Notes under the pieces: model-generated
Database searches by the model: none
What the model saw: the letters and a program-made list of their open reading frames with translations, nothing else
What the model was told of the DNA's origin: nothing
Shown here: positions 1-7,560 of the stretch, in pieces
Numbering within the stretch: position 1 is the first letter of the stretch
How the letters are laid out: each line of letters opens with the position of its first letter
Position numbers and translations under genes: made by a program
Assembly (NCBI GenBank): GCA_026710525.1
Contig: JAPOQT010000283.1
Span: 1-14,807 of the forward strand
Direction of reading: 5' to 3'
DNA from: Pseudomonadota bacterium
Lineage (GTDB): Bacteria > Bdellovibrionota_B > Oligoflexia > Oligoflexales > Bin106
DNA: 14,807 nucleotides

Positions 1-501
1 ATGGAAAACAAACAAGTTATGAATGCCGCCTTAGCTGGGTCTTACTTAAAAAATCCTCAGCCTATTCCCGTGCTATTAGGAGCTGTGGTCGCTTATCAAC
101 AGTCAGATGGCTCAGTCAAAGTCTTAGCGCTGAAGCCTGTTGGTATGGGGCCAGCAGAATGGTCAGCGTCACTCAACATTAACCCAAAGGAGTGGGAAAA
201 AATTTATACTCGCGTCCCAAGTGGGGTGCTCACCGAGGATGAAATCAGTGTGTTAGCCGATGAGATGCCGGTGGAGATCGCCACTAATCAGTTGAGCATA
301 AAGAATAGCACCTTAACTCTTAATTATGTGTCTCATTCTGCGCCGCCACTGTCTAAAAAAGTCACACCTTATAACACCATTTTAATGTTGACGACCTATT
401 TTAAAGATCATCAAAACTATTGGTTGCGTTACTTTAATAAAGATATTGTCGCTGACTATGGTTTAGGTTTTACTCTGAAAGAAGGACTGTCAGACTATTA
501 G
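1..501 (+). CDS. Hypothetical protein of unknown function, possibly N-terminally incomplete
   Basis: I do not recognise this 166-residue protein. It begins with ATG at the first base of the window, so the ribosome-binding site cannot be seen and the true start may lie upstream; a second Met is at residue 7. It ends in TAG. The composition is that of an ordinary soluble protein: no membrane segment of usual length, no signal peptide in the visible part, no cysteines and no known catalytic motif. The middle (residues about 60-95) is acidic and the C-terminal third is rich in aromatic residues (YFKDHQNYWLRYF, about 132-144). It is the only gene left of dnaA on the + strand and converges on the HD-GYP gene 73 bases away. 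That gap shows no clear hairpin terminator for either gene. Coding status rests on the uninterrupted frame and plausible protein-like composition. Confidence 0.7.
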   Translation: MENKQVMNAALAGSYLKNPQPIPVLLGAVVAYQQSDGSVKVLALKPVGMGPAEWSASLNINPKEWEKIYTRVPSGVLTEDEISVLADEMPVEIATNQLSIKNSTLTLNYVSHSAPPLSKKVTPYNTILMLTTYFKDHQNYWLRYFNKDIVADYGLGFTLKEGLSDY

Positions 502-574
502 TAAGATTCGTAAGAGAAATAAGCTGGATAATTAAGAGTTAACCTTCGCCCTCCTCCCCGCCTTTTATACGTTA

Positions 575-2200
575 CTACGAAGTTTTTTTCAGTTGGTTCA
601 GCTGATCATGAGAGATGTCATCATCTGTCTTGTCTTCGCCTATCTCGGTGCCCATAATAGAGTTCATATTCTTTTTTATGGTGCCCGTTCTTAAGGTGAG
701 AAAGCCTTGATTAAAAGCTTGGTTTAGTGCTTGAATCACTTCAGGGTGAAAAGCGTCGTTCTCTTCGGTGAGTTTCTCTACAGCTGCCTCGATCTCGATA
801 AAACCTGAATAACTTCGACCGCTAACCATAGCATCAAAAGCATCGGCAATAGCCACAATGCGAGCAAAAAAAGGAATATCATCACCGCTTAGGCCATCAG
901 GGTAGCCAGTGCCATCAAATCGTTCGTGATGGTGGCGAATACCGCCAATAATATCGGTGTAGTAAGGAAGATGAGCAACAATTTTATCACCAATTTCTGG
1001 GTGACTCTTCATTTCCTCGTACTCTTCGTGATGTAACAAAGAGGAGCTTTTCAGAATAGCGTCATTGATACCAATTTTTCCCACATCATGGAGCAAAGCA
1101 GAAATCATCAATAGTTTTTTATTTCTTCTATCGAGGTTTAGTTCTTCAGCGATGGCTAAGGAATACTGACATACCCTTCTTGAGTGTCCTGCTGTGTAGG
1201 TGTCCTTGGCCTGAATCGCCGTCATTAAGGCATTGATGGTAGCTAAGGACCACTTGTCAAGCTCCTGGTATAATAGGAAATTATTAATATGGGGAGATAA
1301 CCGACAGGTGAGAGAAAAGATGTGATTTAATGGTTGAGATAAGCTTTCGATGGTTTCTGAGTTATCAAGTTCATAATGGATTAAGGAGATAACATGATGG
1401 CTGCTAATGACAGGTAAGATCAGGCGATGGAGGTTTTCCGGGTTATCATGGCGCTCTGCTTCAAGATATACTGGACGTTTGTGATTGATGGCGTCTTGTA
1501 AGGCTCTCACATTAAGCCAACAGGGATAGTTTTGAGAGTTAAAGTTATAGATCGTCTCAGGCTTGATTTCAGAACTGTTATGCAGCACAGATAAGGCGGC
1601 ACCTCGTTTAACACAACCAAGATGATCACCAGTAAGTTTAATCAGGGCAGAATAGGCTTCTTGCAGTGCTTCTGTGAGCATAAAGTCATCACAGTGGCCT
1701 TGGATTTTTTGATAAAGCTCATTATTTTTAGCGAGGGAATCTTCGAAATTTGGTTGTAATTCAACCAAATTAGGATGATAGGGAATTTCTCTAGGCTCAT
1801 GGAATATAATTTCAGATGGATCTGATGTGTTGTCTAATTTCAAACTGAGATGGCCAAGTCTTGATGATACTTGGGGCATATCAGCCGTAATGGTATATAA
1901 TTTTGGCTCCGACACACTAAAAACAAGTTCGCTACCTCCTATCAAAATACAATCCCCATCCTTGAGAATAGCGCGTTTAATACGAGTGCCATTGAGGTAT
2001 GTGCCATTAGTTGAGGTGAGATCCTCTAAAATATATACCTTGTCTTTTTCTGAAATGGCGCAGTGTTTACGACTAGCTTCATGGTCGTTAATACTAAGAC
2101 CTTTATCAAGTTTACGACCAATAGTCATTGGTAGGTTAGTAAGAGGAAAGGCCTTGCCCTCAAGGGGGCCTCTGGTAATATGTAGGGTGTAAATGCTCAC
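575..2200 (-). CDS. FHA domain / HD-GYP domain protein, probable cyclic-di-GMP phosphodiesterase
   Basis: This 541-residue cytoplasmic protein probably hydrolyses cyclic di-GMP. Residues about 1-97 form an FHA domain, with the GR pair at 28-29, SRKH at 43-46 and TSTNGT at 62-67, the residues that bind phosphothreonine in this family. Residues about 160-310 look like a GAF-type sensor fold, but this is a weaker call. Residues about 320-500 are an HD-GYP domain: GHS at 338-340, LLHDVGKIGI around 369-378 with the metal-binding HD at 371-372, SHPEIG around 399-404, and HHERFDGTGYPDGL at 424-437, which is the full HHExxDGxGYPxGL signature. The catalytic residues are therefore intact. There is no membrane segment, so the input is likely a phosphorylated partner; no kinase gene is visible here. 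The start is GTG with only a weak upstream GGTAG. It is last in the - strand run, 201 bases after the NAD kinase gene, and may have its own promoter. Confidence 0.92.
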   Translation of the reverse strand: MSIYTLHITRGPLEGKAFPLTNLPMTIGRKLDKGLSINDHEASRKHCAISEKDKVYILEDLTSTNGTYLNGTRIKRAILKDGDCILIGGSELVFSVSEPKLYTITADMPQVSSRLGHLSLKLDNTSDPSEIIFHEPREIPYHPNLVELQPNFEDSLAKNNELYQKIQGHCDDFMLTEALQEAYSALIKLTGDHLGCVKRGAALSVLHNSSEIKPETIYNFNSQNYPCWLNVRALQDAINHKRPVYLEAERHDNPENLHRLILPVISSHHVISLIHYELDNSETIESLSQPLNHIFSLTCRLSPHINNFLLYQELDKWSLATINALMTAIQAKDTYTAGHSRRVCQYSLAIAEELNLDRRNKKLLMISALLHDVGKIGINDAILKSSSLLHHEEYEEMKSHPEIGDKIVAHLPYYTDIIGGIRHHHERFDGTGYPDGLSGDDIPFFARIVAIADAFDAMVSGRSYSGFIEIEAAVEKLTEENDAFHPEVIQALNQAFNQGFLTLRTGTIKKNMNSIMGTEIGEDKTDDDISHDQLNQLKKTS

Positions 2201-2401
2201 AATTTTTTTGGCTACCTAATGTAATAATTTCCTATGAAGACACCACAGTCCATCGGAATTTAGCAGCTAAAAATTTAGCCACCCACAGAAAAGTGTGACG
2301 TATAAAGTTGTGTTGTTAGTACTGGCCATGAAACAGTTGGTGTGTCAAGGTGTTGGTGAGCTAAAAAACATTGAGATCATACATGGGTTATGCTTCATAA
2401 C

Positions 2402-3433
2402 TCAGAGTGCTGATATTTCATTGTTTTTTAGACGCAAGACGTTGAGGGGAGTGGCATATGGCAAAAAATCGAGTTTGTCACCCGGGTCAAGAGGAAGGTG
2501 GTGACGGCCATCAGTTATGAGACAGGCTTTGGTGGTTAAGTTAATAACCACAGGATGGTCTTGTTTGACAGCAGCAAGATGTGTTTTTGATGGCATGCTT
2601 TTCTTAAAGTTCCCCTGTTTTAAGGTCACATGTCTTGTAATTTGTGGTTGCCAACCATGATCTGTATAAGTATGGGCGCCATAGGGCTCCCTCACAATAA
2701 AGGAAAACACAGGGCTATCGTATGGCAGAGGCTTAGCTCCAGCGGCTTGAGCGGCGCCTGTTGAGCCTTGTGGGGTATAAAACCAAATACCACTTGAGAT
2801 ATGTTTCTCGACTTGTTCCTGTATGGAAAGAGTGTAGCGTACAGCAGAGCCTGGATCCTGGTTGGTATAGAGAATATCGTTGAAAGCAGGAGGAGTGTAG
2901 CGTACAGTGCCATTTTTTAGGGAAGTTACTTTTGCTACCATCCTAGCGACTTTGTTAATGGTAAAATTTTTTAATTGATAGTCACGGATAGCAGAATGGA
3001 TGGTAGACTCACGAGCCTGGCATAGGGAACCAACAGAGTACACAGTGCTTCTGATCCCTAAAACGCAGGAATGCTCTGACGACACCCGGGCAACCATTTG
3101 TAAAAAAGTCCCGTCACCACCCAGACTAATAAACAGCAAGGGGGAGCGAGCTGTTGAGTTGTTTTCTAATATGCGAATATGGCGCCAATCATCATCCAAA
3201 TAACACACCTGATGATTCAGTTGATGATGATCTAAAGCTTGTTTCAGGGTAGCAAGAGACAATTCATGTTGTTCGTAGGCCTCACTGATGACATTTTGGT
3301 GTGCTGTTAGTAAAGCTAGTTCACGGTGATTTGAGCCACACACCTCCTCATAAGCCGACTCTTGCTGATTTGAAGGCATAAAGTTGGGGAGTATCTTGCG
3401 GAAAACCATGGCTTTTTTAGCGATAATAATCAA
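2402..3433 (-). CDS. nadK: NAD kinase family protein (divergent)
   Basis: Probable ATP-dependent NAD kinase, which makes NADP from NAD in the cytoplasm. It has the three family signatures in order: GGDGTFLQ at 105-112 (Asp107 is the expected catalytic residue), FNDIL at 184-188 (the NE/D motif), and SSGIWFYTPQGSTG at 213-226, equivalent to the SGxxxxTPTGSTAY segment. A C-terminal ITDGR at 306-310 matches the usual D-G-Q region. It differs from ordinary bacterial NadK in length (343 versus roughly 290), in a longer N-terminus and in lacking the Tyr of GSTAY, so the preferred donor or substrate (NADH, for example) is uncertain. I took the TTG at 3433 as the start because AAAAAGG lies 8 bases upstream; an in-frame ATG at 3409 lacks an obvious ribosome site. 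A small hairpin overlaps that site. The gene follows yebC by 125 bases. Confidence 0.85.
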   Translation of the reverse strand: MIIIAKKAMVFRKILPNFMPSNQQESAYEEVCGSNHRELALLTAHQNVISEAYEQHELSLATLKQALDHHQLNHQVCYLDDDWRHIRILENNSTARSPLLFISLGGDGTFLQMVARVSSEHSCVLGIRSTVYSVGSLCQARESTIHSAIRDYQLKNFTINKVARMVAKVTSLKNGTVRYTPPAFNDILYTNQDPGSAVRYTLSIQEQVEKHISSGIWFYTPQGSTGAAQAAGAKPLPYDSPVFSFIVREPYGAHTYTDHGWQPQITRHVTLKQGNFKKSMPSKTHLAAVKQDHPVVINLTTKACLITDGRHHLPLDPGDKLDFLPYATPLNVLRLKNNEISAL

Positions 3434-3558
3434 TATCTCAGCCTTTTTGCTGAAAGTGGTTTGTCATATGGCAGAGCAGAGTTGTTGCAGAACGGGAAAT
3501 CATATCAAGGTGATAACCACTCAGTGAGTATACACGTCTCGAGATGAGATTAGCCGCA

Positions 3559-4323
3559 TCAAATGATATCAGATTTAAGGTTTTTTTGTATGAAAAAGCT
3601 GTTATCATACACAGCTTGCACATCCTGATTATCATCCAAGCTCTCTAATAGCTTAGTCAGGCTCTCATGGTCTTCTGGTCCAACTTCGACCGTACTCTTA
3701 GGGTGCCAAATAATCTCAGCAAATTCACTTGGCTTGATTTGCTCTAGAGCTTCTTTGATTTCAGCAAAATTCTGAGTGGGCACCATGGCTTCAAGAGTGA
3801 GCTCTTGACCATTTAGATGATCAGTAACATCATGGGCATCGAGGGTGATAGCATGTTCCCAGAGTTGTTTTTGTTCTACGGGAGATATGTTTTTAAAAAC
3901 TAACAAACCACAACGCTCAAACATCCAGGTAACAGATCCTGATCCTGCCATTTGCCCATGACCACGGGAAAAAAGAAAACGCATCTCGCTGGCTGTTCTG
4001 TTAACGTTATCTGTTAAGCACTCAACAATGATCGCAGTGCCACCTGGTCCGTAGCCCTCGTATAATTTTTCTTTATATTCTTCTTCGCTATTAAGACGAG
4101 ATTGTCCCCTTTGAATGTGACGCTCAATAATATCACGGGGCATATTGGCGTCACGAGCCTTGCTAATAGCCATCCTTAGCCGAGGGTTACTGGCTGGATC
4201 CTCGCCACCGGTACGAGAGGCGACTTGTAGATCAACGCCGAGTTTAGTAAATAAGCGGGAACGCTTTTTATCCTGACTTCCTTTACGGTGCTGGATATTC
4301 TTCCATTTACTGTGACCTGCCAC
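3559..4323 (-). CDS. yebC: YebC/PmpR (TACO1) family protein
   Basis: This 254-residue protein belongs to the YebC/PmpR/TACO1 family, whose members are annotated as transcriptional regulators and, in more recent work, as factors that help ribosomes through difficult sequences such as polyproline. The family signature is complete: the N-terminal MAGHSKWKNIQHRKGSQDKK, LFTKL around 24-28, YEGYGPGGTA at 88-97, ECLTDNVNRT at 101-110 and GSVTWMFER at 129-137. The length is normal. The start is GTG at 4323 with a purine-rich stretch (AAGAGAAAGAG) upstream. It lies 61 bases after atpC in the same direction with no visible terminator, so it is likely read with the ATP synthase genes. The usual partner in many bacteria, ruvC, is not here. 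The family assignment is secure; the exact role in this organism is not known. Confidence 0.96.
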   Translation of the reverse strand: MAGHSKWKNIQHRKGSQDKKRSRLFTKLGVDLQVASRTGGEDPASNPRLRMAISKARDANMPRDIIERHIQRGQSRLNSEEEYKEKLYEGYGPGGTAIIVECLTDNVNRTASEMRFLFSRGHGQMAGSGSVTWMFERCGLLVFKNISPVEQKQLWEHAITLDAHDVTDHLNGQELTLEAMVPTQNFAEIKEALEQIKPSEFAEIIWHPKSTVEVGPEDHESLTKLLESLDDNQDVQAVYDNSFFIQKNLKSDII

Positions 4324-4384
4324 GATTCACTCTTTCTCTTGATCTATATCTATAGTCACGCACAAAAGATCTTTAGATTAAGCA

Positions 4385-4828
4385 TTACGACGCGAGTCGT
4401 TGTCTTTGATCTTGACTGATTGCTAGACGAGTCTCGGCTCTTTTTAACGCCGCGAGAGCTCTTCCGACATCAACGTTCTCATGATGACGACTCGTTTCGA
4501 GTCGCTCAAGTGCTCTCTTGCGTGCTTTTTCAGCTCGAGATAGATCGAGATGATTGGCATCCTGCCACACCTCTGTTAAAAGAGTGACTTCATTATTTTG
4601 GACCATAAAAAACCCACCGGAGACAAAAAAAACATGGCTTTGATTGTCTGAGTCACTGTGAGTGACAAGCTCCACCACACCCACTGACATGGCGCCACCG
4701 TAATCGGCGTGATCTGCTCTGATGCCAACCTGGCCCCTGAAAGCAGGCAGCTTAACCTCAACAGCATTAAATTTTCCTAACTCTTTGTCTGAAGAGTGGA
4801 CCAGCACTCTGAGATGAGAATTTGTCAT
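4385..4828 (-). CDS. atpC: ATP synthase F1 epsilon subunit
   Basis: Epsilon subunit of the F1 central stalk. It couples the gamma shaft to the c-ring and can inhibit ATP hydrolysis through its C-terminal helices. The N-terminal beta-sandwich covers about residues 1-90, with GQVGIRADHADY at 32-43 standing where the family has G-x-x-G-I-x-x-x-H. The C-terminal helical hairpin is rich in Arg, Lys, Glu and Ala (about 96-140: RAEKARKRALERL, then RALAALKRAETRL). At 147 residues the length is within the usual range. It is the last synthase gene and is separated from atpD by 148 bases, the widest gap in the block, which contains a possible promoter. The start ATG is the only Met near the N-terminus. 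Confidence 0.95.
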   Translation of the reverse strand: MTNSHLRVLVHSSDKELGKFNAVEVKLPAFRGQVGIRADHADYGGAMSVGVVELVTHSDSDNQSHVFFVSGGFFMVQNNEVTLLTEVWQDANHLDLSRAEKARKRALERLETSRHHENVDVGRALAALKRAETRLAISQDQRQRLAS

Positions 4829-4879
4829 ATGAACTTACCCAAGATAAATGAAGGATTCTATTAAGATAGTGTGTCCTAT

Positions 4880-4908
4880 ATGATAGTAAATATTCCGCTA
4901 ATAATCAA
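4880..4908 (-). promoter_or_regulatory. Possible internal sigma70-like promoter ahead of atpC
   Basis: Read on the - strand, TTGATT (4903-4908) is followed after exactly 17 bases by TATCAT (4880-4885), which match the sigma70 consensus at 4/6 and 5/6 positions. It lies in the unusually long 148-base atpD-atpC gap, with a predicted start near 4873 and about 45 bases of leader before atpC. It could supply extra transcript for atpC, yebC and the NAD kinase gene. Matches of this quality occur by chance in AT-rich DNA, so this is a candidate only. Confidence 0.35.
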
Positions 4909-4976
4909 CGACGGCACAGTGTTAAAAGAGTGATGATATCTAAATTTTCACTGTTATTTTAAATAGGTACGTGTCT

Positions 4977-6473
4977 TTATTGTGATGATGATGTTAGATC
5001 CTTAGCTTTGTCATAAACCATTGAGATGTCGCCACAATATAAAAAGGCTTGTTCCGGAACATCATCAAGCTTGCCATCCAGAATATCTTGGAATCCCTTA
5101 ATGGTATCGCGGAGCTCAACAAATTGACCAGGAATACCAGTAAACTGCTCAGCAACAAAAAATGGCTGGGAAAAAAACCGTTCTATTTTACGAGCCCGTG
5201 ATACAGTGAGCTTATCATCATCTGAGAGTTCATCCATGCCAAGGATAGCGATAATATCTTGGAGATCCTTGTACCTCTGCAAGGTTGTTTCCACGGCACG
5301 TGCTGTTTTGTAGTGGGTGTCTCCTACGATTTGGGGATCAAGAATTCTTGACGAAGAAGCGAGTGGATCCACGGCAGGATAAATACCTAAAGAAGCAATT
5401 CTGCGTTCTAGGTTGGTATTAGCATCTAGGTGGACAAATGTGTTCGCTGGAGCAGGGTCAGTGTAATCGTCTGCTGGCACATAAACAGCTTGAATCGAAG
5501 TAATAGAGCCACTCGCGGTTGAGGTAATTCTTTCTTGCACAGCCCCCATTTCCGAAGACAGGGTCGGCTGGTAACCGACAGCAGAAGGAATCCGACCTAA
5601 TAACGCTGACACTTCGGAACCAGCCTGGGTGAATCTAAAAATGTTATCAACAAACAACAACACATCTTGATTTTGCTGATCGCGAAAGTGTTCAGCCACA
5701 GTTAATGCTGATAGGGCAACCCTAGCCCTAGCCCCAGGAGGCTCATTCATTTGACCAAATACGAGGGCTGTTTTTTCTAAAACACCAGCGTCTTTCATTT
5801 CATGATAAAGATCATTGCCTTCGCGACTGCGCTCACCGACGCCAGCGAACACAGAGTAACCACCATGCTGTTTAGCGATATTATTAATCAGTTCTTGGAT
5901 GATCATGGTTTTACCTACCCCAGCACCACCAAACAGTCCGATTTTACCGCCTTTTAAGTAAGGAGCCATTAAGTCGATGACTTTAATTCCTGTGACCAGA
6001 ATTTCTTCTTTGGTGGACAACTGGGTGAAAGTTGGCGGTTTACGATGAATCGGGCTGTAAGTACTCGCATTCACTGGCCCAGCATTATCAATAGGATCCC
6101 CGGTGACATTTAATATCCGGCCTAGAACTTTGTCGCCCACCGGCATCATGATTTGCTTGCCGGTACGCTGAACTTTCATACCACGGGACAAACCATCGGT
6201 AAGGTCCATGGCAATTCCGCGGACAATGCGATCTCCTAAGTGCTGTGCCACCTCTAAAGTGAGGTTGGCTTTTTCATCAGAGATAAATGGATTGCTCAGT
6301 GTTAGAGCCTCATAAATTTGAGGGAGATTGGTCCCTTTAAATTGCACATCAACGACTGGGCCGATCACCCGAACAATTTCACCATACTCCTTATGGTCTG
6401 AGTGTGATGACTCAAATATTTCTTGGTCAGTCTTCTGATCGGTTGGTTGGTTATTTTGTCGCTCATTCTCCAC
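4977..6473 (-). CDS. atpD: ATP synthase F1 beta subunit, catalytic
   Basis: Catalytic subunit of F1; three copies make ATP at interfaces with alpha. Visible motifs are the Walker A GGAGVGKT at 182-189, GERSREGND at 213-221 with the catalytic Glu, the Walker B region LLFVDNIFRF around 272-281, SALLGRIPSAVGYQPTL at 289-305, and DELSDDD at 414-420 in place of the usual DELSEED. The core is of normal size, but about 29 extra residues precede the first beta-barrel strand. They are hydrophilic, rich in Asn, Gln, Asp, Glu and Ser, and contain no in-frame internal Met before the core. The GTG start at 6473 is supported by AAGAGGA seven bases upstream. An ATG at 6480 within that spacer opens only a five-codon frame. 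The gene follows atpG by 37 bases. Confidence 0.98.
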   Translation of the reverse strand: MENERQNNQPTDQKTDQEIFESSHSDHKEYGEIVRVIGPVVDVQFKGTNLPQIYEALTLSNPFISDEKANLTLEVAQHLGDRIVRGIAMDLTDGLSRGMKVQRTGKQIMMPVGDKVLGRILNVTGDPIDNAGPVNASTYSPIHRKPPTFTQLSTKEEILVTGIKVIDLMAPYLKGGKIGLFGGAGVGKTMIIQELINNIAKQHGGYSVFAGVGERSREGNDLYHEMKDAGVLEKTALVFGQMNEPPGARARVALSALTVAEHFRDQQNQDVLLFVDNIFRFTQAGSEVSALLGRIPSAVGYQPTLSSEMGAVQERITSTASGSITSIQAVYVPADDYTDPAPANTFVHLDANTNLERRIASLGIYPAVDPLASSSRILDPQIVGDTHYKTARAVETTLQRYKDLQDIIAILGMDELSDDDKLTVSRARKIERFFSQPFFVAEQFTGIPGQFVELRDTIKGFQDILDGKLDDVPEQAFLYCGDISMVYDKAKDLTSSSQ

Positions 6474-6510
6474 GTGTCATCCTCTTCAGTAAAAAAATAC
6501 GATATATCCC

Positions 6511-7560
6511 TTAAAGAGCTTCAGCTCCACTGGTAATCTCAACGAGTTCTGTAGTAATAGCAGCCTGACGAGCGCGATTATACTGTAAGGTAAGATCCTT
6601 GATGACCTCACCAGCATTTTGGGTTGCGTTGTCCATAGCCGTCATTCGGGCAGCATGCTCACAAACAGAGCCTTCGAGTAACATGCTAAATAATTTGTGT
6701 TCTATGATTTTTTGAGCGAGTAAATGGACTAGCTCATTAGGATCAGGTTCCCACAATCTTAAAGAGTCCTTATGAGCTGTTAGGGTAGTGTTAGTATCAC
6801 CTGTTTCTTCTGTTTGAGAACCACCTAAGATGGTCCATAAATCAACAGGAAATAACAGGGACGAATACGCCCGTTGCACGAGTGCGCTCTCAAAACAAGA
6901 ACTGACAACCATGACTTTTTGCCAAGACCCGCGAGCAAAACCTGCCAGCAACTCAGCGCAGTGATCTTTTATAACATCCTGACCGCTTAGGTCAGCCGCG
7001 TTCTCTTTTTTTAGGACCCGAGGAGCATTCTCCATACTTAGAAACATTTTTGCGAGTGACCAGGATTTTTTACCCCACAAAAGAACATCCCATTTTTCTG
7101 TTTTTTGATCAGCGAAAAAACCATGATCTAACAGCTCATCTTTTAGCAAAGATAGGGGGGTACTTTGCTGCCATATGGCGTTGTTGTGGCTAGGCAGAGG
7201 AAGGGTTTGTTTGCCATCAATTATATCTTTGGCGAGCTTGACGACTCCGGCATTAAGGGAGCCACATAAACCTCGATCAGCTGCGATCACAATTAAAAGC
7301 GAGGGGAGATTCTTTGGTGCGACGTAGTTCTCTGATGACACGTAACGGGGCAGCAGATAAGGAAGGAGTTCCTTGACTCGCGCTTGAGCGATGAGCCCTG
7401 ACATCATGTGGTGAAGGCAGCTTTCATAGTGTTTGGCATCATTTCTGCGATCAAGGGTGCGAGCAAACTTTGAGGCAGAAACAAGTTTCATTGCTTTAGT
7501 GATCTTTTGTGTGTTCTTAACACTAACGATTCTCTTTTTTGTTGCTTTTAAGTTTGGCAT
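6511..7560 (-). CDS. atpG: ATP synthase F1 gamma subunit, enlarged
   Basis: Gamma subunit, the rotating shaft inside alpha3beta3. The N-terminal helix (KKRIVSVKNTQKITKAMKLVSASK, in part at 8-31), the ADRGLCGSLN segment at 94-103, and the C-terminal helix (EHAARMTAMDNAT at 301-313, LQYNRARQAAITTELVEI about 325-342) are all classic. At 349 residues it is about 60 longer than the Escherichia coli protein (287). By eye the extra length falls at about 113-150, after DRGLCG and before the WGKKSW strand, and at about 240-262, before WEPDPNEL. Neither matches the position of the chloroplast redox loop and neither carries a Cys pair, so I do not infer thiol control. The ATG start overlaps the end of atpA by 13 bases, which suggests translational coupling. 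Confidence 0.96.
   Translation of the reverse strand: MPNLKATKKRIVSVKNTQKITKAMKLVSASKFARTLDRRNDAKHYESCLHHMMSGLIAQARVKELLPYLLPRYVSSENYVAPKNLPSLLIVIAADRGLCGSLNAGVVKLAKDIIDGKQTLPLPSHNNAIWQQSTPLSLLKDELLDHGFFADQKTEKWDVLLWGKKSWSLAKMFLSMENAPRVLKKENAADLSGQDVIKDHCAELLAGFARGSWQKVMVVSSCFESALVQRAYSSLLFPVDLWTILGGSQTEETGDTNTTLTAHKDSLRLWEPDPNELVHLLAQKIIEHKLFSMLLEGSVCEHAARMTAMDNATQNAGEVIKDLTLQYNRARQAAITTELVEITSGAEAL

Noticed and set aside
2266..2279. GCTAAA-AA-TTTAGC as a terminator between the NAD kinase and HD-GYP genes
   Set aside because: The loop is too short, the stem is AT-rich and no T-run follows on the - strand.
2201..2401. TTGACA on the - strand in the 201-base gap as a promoter for the HD-GYP gene
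   Set aside because: The -35 box is perfect, but no acceptable -10 box occurs 15-19 bases downstream.
2295..2504. + strand ORF of 69 codons over the 3' end of the NAD kinase gene
   Set aside because: It has a GTG start without a ribosome site, it is antisense to a well-supported gene over about half its length, and the product resembles no protein.
6466..6480. CCACGTGT near the atpD start as a possible parS site
   Set aside because: Only the CACGTG core matches; the flanks do not fit GTTTCACGTGAAAC or GTTCCACGTGGAAC. The same holds for CACGTG at about 12505 and CACGTG at about 5297.
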